From Clostridia bacterium (GTDB lineage: Bacteria > Bacillota_A > Clostridia > Oscillospirales > UBA929), in the NCBI GenBank assembly GCA_026001245.1, contig BNZR01000071.1:1-6652 (forward strand): a DNA stretch of 6,652 nt, read 5' to 3'. Made by a program: the position numbers and the translations under genes. The notes under the pieces are model-generated. The model was given only the letters and a program-made list of their open reading frames with translations, had not been told where the DNA came from and did no database searches. Shown here piece after piece: positions 1-4,761 of the stretch. Position 1 is the first letter of the stretch; the number at the start of each line of letters is the position of its first letter.

Positions 1-1285
1 AAGACCATGTAAGCTCGTCCGACACCATGGTCACGGTTTTCAACATCTCGAACGCCACGCCGGAGATCGTGGTGTCGCGAATCGCACGCCCCAGCTTGCC
101 GTTTTTAATCTCGTAACCCATAGTAACGCCGAACATAAACTCGCCCGTGGTGTCCGCCTGGCCGTTGCTGGCCATCATCAGGTGGTACCCATCGTCCACC
201 GAGGCTATCATGTCCGCAAACTTAGACGTTCCGGGCGCCACCGCCGTGTTGCGCATACGCACAAGCGGCTCGTCCGAGAACAGATTAGCCCTTGCGTTGC
301 CCTGCGGCTTGACCCCGAAATGCGCCGCGCTCTCGCGGTTGTGCATAAAGCCCGTCAGTATGCCGTCCTTGATAAGCACCGCGTCCTCGGCCTTGGTACC
401 CTCGTCGTCCACAAAGATCGGCAGGGGCGTGGGCTTGCCGTAGGCTTCGCTGGCGTAGTCCACCATGGTAACCAAGTCGCTTGCCACGCGGCGGTTCAAA
501 TTCGGCCCCGCTACACTGCCGCCCAGCACCAAGTCGGCCTCAACGGTATGCCCCACGGCCTCGTGCGCCAGTATCCCGGCCAAGTCCGCGCCCAAAACCA
601 CGTCGCGCACGCCCGCTTCGGCGTAAACGCCCTCGGCCTTGTCCATAAGCAAGCCGTAAAAGCGGTCAACATCGGCGTAGAGCTTGTCGGGCGTTGTGAA
701 GTGGTCTCCGAAGAAACCGCCGCCGCCCAGCAGGTCAAAGTACTCCACCACGTCGCCGTCCGCCGCCGTAGCGGTCAGCACAACTACGACTATCGAGCGT
801 GGCAACAGCGAATGGCTGTCAAAGCCGTTGCCCGTGACAAGCAGCTTCTCGGTAGAGTCGCAACGCGCCACAACGCGCCGACCTGTCAGCTTGGGATATT
901 TGCGGGCTATGTAGTCGTCCAGCTCCCGCGTGAAGTCGATAAGAATTTTCTGCTCAACGTCATGCGCGGTGAGGTTGGTGTCCAGCTTGCCCTTGGTTAG
1001 CGGCGCAAGCCTGCCCGCCGATTTGCCGGCGCGAGACCCCAAAAACGCCGCGTTCTGCCCCGCCGCCTTGACAACGCGCCCGATGGTATCCGCCGAATAA
1101 TCCGCGGCGGACGCGAAGCCGTAAAGCCCGTGGCTGTAAACGCGGGCGGACACGCCGCTTTGGTCTGTGGTAGTATTAGCCACCAAATTGCCGCCCACCA
1201 AAGCCACCGAACGCGCCAAATTACGCTGTGCGCGAAGCTCCGCGTCCTGCGGCAACGCCACGCCGGAGATATAGTCCTGAAGCAT
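1..1285 (-). CDS. tldD: TldD-family zinc metallopeptidase, 3' end cut by window edge
   Basis: The first 428 residues are visible. TldD proteins are cytosolic metalloproteases that usually pair with a TldE/PmbA partner; the E. coli pair trims peptides such as the microcin B17 precursor and degrades CcdA. The zinc-binding HExxxH motif is intact as HEAVGH at residues 241-246, with an acidic residue at 249 (HTVEAD context). This marks TldD rather than TldE, which lacks the motif. The GFMHNRESA stretch near 312-320 and the GEFMFGV stretch near 381-387 fit the family. The end, including the conserved C-terminal cysteine region expected about 20 residues further on, lies outside the window. The start is well fixed: an in-frame TAA sits six codons upstream, and an AGGGGGG ribosome site (1293-1299) lies 7 nt before the ATG. 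A partner gene could lie beyond the left edge. It has its own promoter at 1320-1347. Confidence 0.95.
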   Translation of the reverse strand, partial: MLQDYISGVALPQDAELRAQRNLARSVALVGGNLVANTTTDQSGVSARVYSHGLYGFASAADYSADTIGRVVKAAGQNAAFLGSRAGKSAGRLAPLTKGKLDTNLTAHDVEQKILIDFTRELDDYIARKYPKLTGRRVVARCDSTEKLLVTGNGFDSHSLLPRSIVVVVLTATAADGDVVEYFDLLGGGGFFGDHFTTPDKLYADVDRFYGLLMDKAEGVYAEAGVRDVVLGADLAGILAHEAVGHTVEADLVLGGSVAGPNLNRRVASDLVTMVDYASEAYGKPTPLPIFVDDEGTKAEDAVLIKDGILTGFMHNRESAAHFGVKPQGNARANLFSDEPLVRMRNTAVAPGTSKFADMIASVDDGYHLMMASNGQADTTGEFMFGVTMGYEIKNGKLGRAIRDTTISGVAFEMLKTVTMVSDELTWS

Positions 1286-1319
1286 GTAAAAGCCCCCCTG
1301 TTAATGTTGGAATATCATT

Positions 1320-1347
1320 ATTATACCACTGTTAATTGACATGTCAA
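1320..1347 (-). promoter_or_regulatory. Consensus sigma-A promoter of tldD
   Basis: Read on the minus strand, TTGACA (1342-1347) is followed by a 16-bp spacer and TATAAT (1320-1325). Both hexamers match the consensus perfectly. Transcription would start near 1313, leaving a leader of about 28 nt before the tldD start codon. The -35 box directly abuts the -35 box of the opposite promoter. Confidence 0.85.
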
Positions 1348-1364
1348 TGGGTGTGTGGTATAAT
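1336..1364 (+). promoter_or_regulatory. Consensus sigma-A promoter reading right from the divergent site
   Basis: TTGACA (1336-1341), a 17-bp spacer and TATAAT (1359-1364) form a perfect consensus promoter. The start point would be near 1371. A GAAGGAG ribosome site follows at 1371-1377, with an ATG at 1387. The unit it drives is only about 95 nt long before a strong terminator, so this is a very strong promoter for very little coding sequence. Confidence 0.85.
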
Positions 1365-1386
1365 AATTGCGAAGGAGTTGATTTCA

Positions 1387-1465
1387 ATGGCTACATCTTC
1401 ATTTTTCACCGATTTTGTAATAAATAACACAAGACGGCGCGGACGAAAATCCGCGCCGTTTTTTT
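1387..1465 (+). other. Short stop-less reading frame (leader, truncated gene or tmRNA-targeted peptide)
   Basis: A GGAG site lies 9 nt before this ATG. The frame reads MATSSFFTDFVINN, then a basic segment (TRRRGRKSAP) encoded by the terminator hairpin. No in-frame stop occurs before the terminator's T-tract at 1459-1465, so the predicted mRNA has no stop codon. If transcription reads through, the frame stays open to 1821, but that part is antisense to the ylmC-like gene and looks like a shadow. From memory, unverified, the opening MATSSFF resembles the start of small hypothetical proteins of Clostridia, so this could be the stub of such a gene. The alternative is a deliberately non-stop message like those of arfA and brfA. 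I cannot decide between these from sequence alone. Confidence 0.45.
1434..1465 (+). terminator. Strong intrinsic terminator between convergent units
   Basis: A perfect 10-bp GC-rich stem (1434-1443 with 1450-1459) has a CGAAAA loop and leads into seven Ts (1459-1465) on the plus strand. Weak extra pairing extends the base of the stem. In the minus direction the hairpin follows the ylmC-like stop codon, but the sequence after it is only moderately T-rich, so termination there should be weaker. Confidence 0.9.
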
Positions 1466-1697
1466 ATCGCTCAACTAAAATCAAGTCGTCGCCAATCCTC
1501 TTCACATCGCACCACGGCACCACATGCTCGTCGCATTTGCCGAAAATCCCCCAAAAACGCGGCGCGCCATGCACCACTATCGCCGCAATGCGCCCCGTGA
1601 CCGAGTCCAGCTCCACGTCGCAGGGGTACCCCAACCGCCTGCCGTCACAGACGTTTATCACCTCTTTGCACCTTAGGTCAACGATTCTACAGCTCAT
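1464..1697 (-). CDS. ylmC: YlmC/YmxH-family PRC-barrel sporulation protein
   Basis: A 77-residue protein matching the small PRC-barrel family that includes B. subtilis YlmC and YmxH, linked to sporulation in spore-formers but without a known biochemical role. The family pattern is visible: KEVINVCDGRRLGYPCDVE (11-29), a GRIAAIVV strand (35-42), a WGIFG turn (49-53), HVVPW (58-62) and the ending IGDDLILVE. The start at 1697 is preferred over the ATG at 1712 because CCCTCCC on the plus strand (1704-1710) gives a GGGAGGG ribosome site 6 nt before it, and because the predicted transcript begins close to 1712. The protein has six cysteines (3, 10, 17, 26, 55, 63), high for its size. Its stop codon overlaps the T-tract of the facing terminator. 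It has its own promoter and is divergent from rlmB. Confidence 0.88.
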   Translation of the reverse strand: MSCRIVDLRCKEVINVCDGRRLGYPCDVELDSVTGRIAAIVVHGAPRFWGIFGKCDEHVVPWCDVKRIGDDLILVER

Positions 1698-1717
1698 AAT
1701 AATCCCTCCCATGCTAC

Positions 1718-1747
1718 TTTATGCTTGGGATAATTTTTTTATGTCAA
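1718..1747 (-). promoter_or_regulatory. Probable promoter of the ylmC-like gene
   Basis: On the minus strand a perfect TTGACA (1742-1747) is followed by an 18-bp spacer and CATAAA (1718-1723, 4 of 6 matches). The start point would be near 1711, which supports the downstream start codon at 1697. Sporulation sigma factor use was considered, but no clear non-sigma-A box was seen. Confidence 0.5.
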
Positions 1748-1752
1748 ATGTC

Positions 1753-1781
1753 TTTTCATGTCGGCAAATGTATGATACAAT
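1753..1781 (+). promoter_or_regulatory. Probable promoter of the rlmB operon, extended -10
   Basis: TTTTCA (1753-1758), a 17-bp spacer and TACAAT (1776-1781, 5 of 6 matches). A TG pair at 1773-1774, one base before the -10 box, makes an extended -10, which can compensate for the weak -35. The start point would be near 1788. It lies back to back with the ylmC-like promoter in the 113-bp gap. Confidence 0.6.
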
Positions 1782-1810
1782 AGAATCGCTACGAAATTTG
1801 GGGGTTTTTT

Positions 1811-2548
1811 ATGATTATTGAAGGGCGGCACGCCGTCAAGGAGGCGCTTTCGGCAGGGCATCCTATCGACAAGCTGTATTTGCTGTCAGGTATCAAGGAG
1901 CTAAACGCGTTTAAGCACCTCGCCCGCGAGAGCGGCGTTACCTACATCGAGTGCGACCGCGCCCGGCTGGACACCATCAGTCGCGACGCGAACGATGGGC
2001 AGGTCGGCGCACATCAGGGCGTTCTGGCCGTGGCGGCGGCTCACGCTTACGCCGAGGTGGAGGACATTCTAAAACGCGCAAGCGACGAGGGTAAACCGCC
2101 CTTCATAGTCGTGTGCGACGGGGTTGAGGACCCACGCAACCTGGGCGCGATTATCCGCTCGGCGGAATGCGCGGGGGCGCACGGCGTGGTTATCCCCAAG
2201 CGGCGCGGCGCGGGACTTACCACCTCTGCGGCCAAGGCGGCGGCGGGCGCGCTGGAGCTGTTACCCGTGGCGCGTGTGCCGGGAATCCCCGCGTTTATCG
2301 AGGATTGCAAAAAACTTAACCTTTGGGTGTACGGCGCGGACGCGGGCGAGGGCGCAAAGTCCGTCTACGACACGGATTTTTCCGGCGGCGTGGCGTTGGT
2401 GCTGGGGGGCGAGGGCGAGGGGCTGTCGGCGCTGACCAAGGCTCGCGCCGACGCGCTGGTGCGCATACCCATGTACGGCAAAACCCCGTCGCTAAACGTC
2501 GGCGCGGCGGCGGCGATACTGTTGTTTGAAATCGCGAAAGGGAGGTAA
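1811..2548 (+). CDS. rlmB: 23S rRNA 2'-O-methyltransferase RlmB (SpoU/TrmH, SPOUT family)
   Basis: This 245-residue protein has the usual family length. Residues 1-75 form the SpoU substrate-binding domain (opening IIEGRHAVKEAL), and a knotted SPOUT catalytic domain follows from about 97. The three family motifs are intact: motif 1 with NLGAIIRSAE (110-119, Asn110 and Arg116), motif 2 with LVLGGEGEGLS (196-206, Glu201) and motif 3 with RIPMYGKTPSLNVGAAAA (218-235, Ser227 and Asn229). RlmB methylates the ribose of G2251 (E. coli numbering) in the 23S P-loop using S-adenosylmethionine. The enzyme class is certain; the exact rRNA target is by family analogy, and other TrmH-like targets are possible. 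GGGGG at 1800-1804, 6 nt before the ATG, is the ribosome site. The last codons carry the ribosome site of the next gene, so the two are translationally coupled. The common Firmicutes neighbours (cysS, mini-RNase III gene, yacP) are absent on both sides. Confidence 0.94.
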   Translation: MIIEGRHAVKEALSAGHPIDKLYLLSGIKELNAFKHLARESGVTYIECDRARLDTISRDANDGQVGAHQGVLAVAAAHAYAEVEDILKRASDEGKPPFIVVCDGVEDPRNLGAIIRSAECAGAHGVVIPKRRGAGLTTSAAKAAAGALELLPVARVPGIPAFIEDCKKLNLWVYGADAGEGAKSVYDTDFSGGVALVLGGEGEGLSALTKARADALVRIPMYGKTPSLNVGAAAAILLFEIAKGR

Positions 2549-2554
2549 AAATCA

Positions 2555-4555
2555 GTGAGTTCCGAAGAAAAAAACTCCTCTGTTGACGAGATACTATCCG
2601 AATATTTGCCCCAAAAGTCACGCAAGCCCGCATCCCCGGCGGAGATTTCCCGCCGCCACGCCGAGGCGGATCGCATTATCGACGAGATGTACGGTCGCGC
2701 TCCCACCCCCGACCCGGAAGCGCGTTCCGGCGAGATAATATCGTCCGAGGTAGATTTCACGTCCAACGCGGACTTTCAAAACATGTTCCACTCCGAAAAC
2801 AAGCACGTTGACCCCGAACCGGAGGAAGATGAACCCGTCAAAAAGCCCAAAATCAAGATAAAAAAACAGGCCGAGCCTAAGTCCGAGACCCCCGCCGTCG
2901 AGCTGTCGCCCGCCGAGTCTATCGCGGGTATCGAGCGCGGCTTGAAGCTGTTAAAAATGCGCTTGCTTGCCGCGCTGGTGCTGAATATCCCGCTGTTGTA
3001 CCTAACATTCGCCCACCGACTGAACCTGCCTTTGCCGGAGAGCGTTCAATTTTTGCACAACGCCTACTCGTACGTGTTTGTGGCGTTCATATTTCAGCTT
3101 TTAGTCATGGCCTTGGCCTATGATTTGTTGGCGCGGGGCTGTTACGACCTGTTCCGGCTGCGCCCATCCTTAGAGACAGGCGTGGTCTTGGGCTGTTTGG
3201 CCTCCACCTTTCATGTGTTCAGCATATTCTTTTTGGGCGGACAGTGGGGCGTGTACTTGCCCTACTGTGCCGTGTCCGCCGCGTCGGTCGCCGTGGCGAT
3301 GTGGGGCTGGCACGCCCAGGACACGGCACGCCTGAAAACCTATCAGGTGGCCAGCGTCTCCGGATACAGCGTCGCTATGGAGCCGCGCCTGTACACCGAT
3401 GTCAACGGCATTACCAAGCGCCGCGTCCCGCCGCAGGGCTTTGTGGCGCAAACCGAAGAGCGCGACAATATTCAGGGTTTTTTCGCGTGGTTTATCCCGT
3501 TCGCGCTGGTGCTGTCCATAGTGCTGGCGTTTATAGGCTCGGTGGCGCAGGACAGACCCAAGGACTTCTTTTGGGTGCTGGCCGCACTTATGACCTGTAT
3601 CACGCCGCTGTGCGCTTTGATGTCGTTCAACCTGCCCTTTGTCCGGGTCGCCAAGCGGCTTAGCGATATGGGCGGCGCGATTGCGGGCTGGGCGGCGGCG
3701 CGTCAGTTCTACAAGGCCGACTCTGTGATTATCACGGATTTGGATCTGTTCCCCAACGGGCAGATCGCCCCCAACGGACACTCTAACCCCGACCCCCGCG
3801 CAATAGTCTATGCCGCAAGCCTGTTGGTGGCGTTCGACTCCGGGCTTTCCAAGCCCATGCTTAAGCTGCTGCGCGACAGCGGGCAAAAACTGCGAGAGGT
3901 GCGCGACCTGCGCCCCGCCGAGGGCGACAAAAAGCCGGAGCGCGGCCTTAGCGGTATTATAGGTAACGACAGGGTTTTGGTGGGGCCGTATCCCTTTTTA
4001 GTGGCTGAGGGGGTAAAGCTTCCCAAACATCAAGCCGACCAATCGACTGTTTGCGTCTACGTGGCTATAAACAAGGAGCTTGCGGGTACGTTCGTGCTGA
4101 AATACGCGCCGCTTTCCAGTGTGCGCCGTGCCTTGCAGCTGTTTGTTCTTAACAAGCTGAACATGATGTTCGCCGTGCGCGACTTTAATCTTACACAAGA
4201 GAGCCTGAAACAACACTTCCCTTTGACGGACGACCAAATAGACTACCTTGTCGTAGAGGAACGGCTTAAGCTATCCAACCACGACCGGCTTGTCAGCGCG
4301 AAGACCATAGCGGCGGTGGACAAGGAGGGCGCTTTGCCCTACGCCGAGTGCGTGGCGGGGGCGTTGCGTCTGCGCCACGTGGCCAAGATAAATCTAATGC
4401 TGTCCGCGCTGTCCGCCGTGGTGGGGCTGTTGATTATGTTCTTTTTGGTAATAACGCAGTCGGCCTCCGGCGTGTCCCCCGTGAACATACTGCTGTATCA
4501 GCTGTTGGGGCTGTTGGTGGTATGGGTAGTATCCGGCTGGGCGGGAAGATATTGA
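2555..4555 (+). CDS. Degenerate, probably catalytically dead P1B-type ATPase homologue
   Basis: A 666-residue membrane protein. Residues 1-120 are a charged, probably disordered cytoplasmic tail with a KKPKIKIKK patch. About eight hydrophobic helices follow (near 136-153, 170-193, 206-227, 232-251, 309-328, 337-360, 613-633, 643-660), the count and spacing of P1B heavy-metal ATPases. Family echoes run in order: LETGVVLG, NIQGFFAWFIP before helix 5, TPLCALMSFNLP where the CPC metal motif should be, GGAIAG, then VIITDLDLFPNG in place of the DKTGT phosphorylation loop. An N-domain-like stretch follows (SKP for HP at 432-434, then GIIGNDRVLVG), with RDFN at 542-545 for TGD. No TGE and no GDGxND are present, and the actuator loop is cut to about 55 residues. 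Transport and ATP hydrolysis are therefore unlikely. A scaffold, sensor or regulatory role is inference. GTG start; GGAGG (2541-2545) lies 9 nt upstream inside rlmB. The frame is intact, so it is not a broken pseudogene. Confidence 0.8.
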   Translation: MSSEEKNSSVDEILSEYLPQKSRKPASPAEISRRHAEADRIIDEMYGRAPTPDPEARSGEIISSEVDFTSNADFQNMFHSENKHVDPEPEEDEPVKKPKIKIKKQAEPKSETPAVELSPAESIAGIERGLKLLKMRLLAALVLNIPLLYLTFAHRLNLPLPESVQFLHNAYSYVFVAFIFQLLVMALAYDLLARGCYDLFRLRPSLETGVVLGCLASTFHVFSIFFLGGQWGVYLPYCAVSAASVAVAMWGWHAQDTARLKTYQVASVSGYSVAMEPRLYTDVNGITKRRVPPQGFVAQTEERDNIQGFFAWFIPFALVLSIVLAFIGSVAQDRPKDFFWVLAALMTCITPLCALMSFNLPFVRVAKRLSDMGGAIAGWAAARQFYKADSVIITDLDLFPNGQIAPNGHSNPDPRAIVYAASLLVAFDSGLSKPMLKLLRDSGQKLREVRDLRPAEGDKKPERGLSGIIGNDRVLVGPYPFLVAEGVKLPKHQADQSTVCVYVAINKELAGTFVLKYAPLSSVRRALQLFVLNKLNMMFAVRDFNLTQESLKQHFPLTDDQIDYLVVEERLKLSNHDRLVSAKTIAAVDKEGALPYAECVAGALRLRHVAKINLMLSALSAVVGLLIMFFLVITQSASGVSPVNILLYQLLGLLVVWVVSGWAGRY

Positions 4556-4645
4556 ACAATTGACAATTGACAATTGATAATTGACAATGGACAATTAGGG
4601 GACGCGCTTCTGTTCCTTTTGATTGTCCATTGTTGAATTGTGTCA
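4551..4645. repeat. MITE-like palindromic element with long hairpin
   Basis: Perfect 12-bp inverted arms (4584-4595, ACAATGGACAAT, with 4622-4633) enclose a GC-rich core. In the core, 4597-4603 can pair with 4612-4618 (two G-U pairs) around an 8-base loop. Weaker complementarity extends outward on both sides, through the heptamer run on the left and to TTGTGTCAA (4638-4646) on the right. The pattern resembles small dispersed palindromic elements of Clostridia, with a GGGGAC...GTTCC-type core, but copy number cannot be judged here. It has no coding content. It would sit in the 3' untranslated region of the membrane protein mRNA. Confidence 0.6.
4552..4596. repeat. Degenerate TTGACAA heptamer tandem repeat
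   Basis: Starting at the stop codon of the membrane protein, the sequence runs as one 8-base unit (TTGAACAA, 4552-4559) and then 7-base units TTGACAA (4560), TTGACAA (4567), TTGATAA (4574), TTGACAA (4581) and TGGACAA (4588). The stop TGA (4553-4555) lies within the first unit. Such simple heptamer runs are prone to slippage. Confidence 0.85.
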
Positions 4646-4651
4646 ACCGCG

Positions 4652-4711
4652 AAAATTATTATATTAAATTTTTATTAAGGCCTTGACATGTCGAGGCTTT
4701 TTTGTTAAACT
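4652..4711 (+). promoter_or_regulatory. Promoter of the M23 peptidase gene with UP-like AT tract
   Basis: A perfect TTGACA (4683-4688), a 17-bp spacer and TAAACT (4706-4711, 4 of 6 matches). An almost pure A/T tract at 4652-4678 ends just upstream of the -35 box, where an UP element would bind the alpha subunit of RNA polymerase. Transcription would start near 4718, at the first TGTAAC box. Confidence 0.65.
4677..4703 (+). terminator. Intrinsic terminator of the rlmB-membrane protein operon
   Basis: The stem pairs 4677-4686 with 4691-4700 (two G-U pairs) around a CATG loop, and a run of six Ts lies at 4698-4703. It lies about 120 nt after the operon's stop codon, beyond the repeat hairpin. 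Its left arm and loop contain the -35 box of the next gene. Confidence 0.75.
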
Positions 4712-4716
4712 GGGAT

Positions 4717-4744
4717 TGTAACCAAATTGTAACTGTTCTGTAAC
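4717..4744 (+). promoter_or_regulatory. Three tandem TGTAAC boxes, WalR (YycF)-like site
   Basis: TGTAAC occurs at 4717-4722, 4728-4733 and 4739-4744, separated by exactly 5 bp each time (period 11 bp, one helical turn). A weak fourth copy, TGTGAG at 4750, overlaps the ribosome site. The published WalR box is TGTWAH-N5-TGTWAH, and WalR controls cell-wall hydrolases, which fits the gene downstream. The overlap with the predicted start point suggests repression rather than activation. Other OmpR/PhoB-family regulators also bind 11-bp direct repeats (the E. coli Pho box half-site is close to CTGTAAC), so the regulator's identity is inferred. Confidence 0.6.
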
Positions 4745-4761
4745 TAGATTGTGAGGTTTAC

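Larger units (their letters stand above)
1317..1367. repeat. Mirrored inverted repeat forming the divergent promoter
   Basis: Two perfect 13-bp inverted arms (1317-1329 and 1355-1367, the latter reading GTGGTATAATAAT) flank a 14-bp perfect palindrome, ATTGACATGTCAAT (1335-1348). The two -35 boxes make up the palindrome and the two -10 boxes lie in the arms. The only large-scale asymmetry is one base in spacer length (16 versus 17). The palindrome could also be a repressor operator. Confidence 0.85.

Noticed and set aside
182..1000. Plus-strand open frame of 272 codons opposite tldD
   Set aside because: It is antisense to a clear TldD frame with an intact zinc motif; its composition is a His/Arg/Val-rich shadow with no domain and no ribosome site.
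1466..1821. Continuation of the short plus-strand frame to give a 145- or 161-residue protein
   Set aside because: Past the terminator it is antisense to the ylmC-like gene along nearly its full length, and transcription should end near 1465. The ATG at 1342 falls within the promoter.
3170..3886. Minus-strand open frame of 238 codons opposite the membrane protein
   Set aside because: Low-complexity His/Arg/Gln-rich translation typical of an antisense shadow in GC-rich DNA; no ribosome site or promoter.
4552..4596. CRISPR-like array
   Set aside because: Units are 7 bp with no spacers, so this is a simple tandem repeat.
4394..4646. Minus-strand frames starting MSIVNYQLSIVNC and similar
   Set aside because: Translation of the heptamer repeat and palindrome; a known kind of spurious call in such repeats.
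4640..4761. Riboswitch or small RNA upstream of the M23 gene
   Set aside because: The only structure seen is the terminator hairpin; the leader after the predicted start is about 44 nt and is explained by the TGTAAC boxes and the ribosome site.
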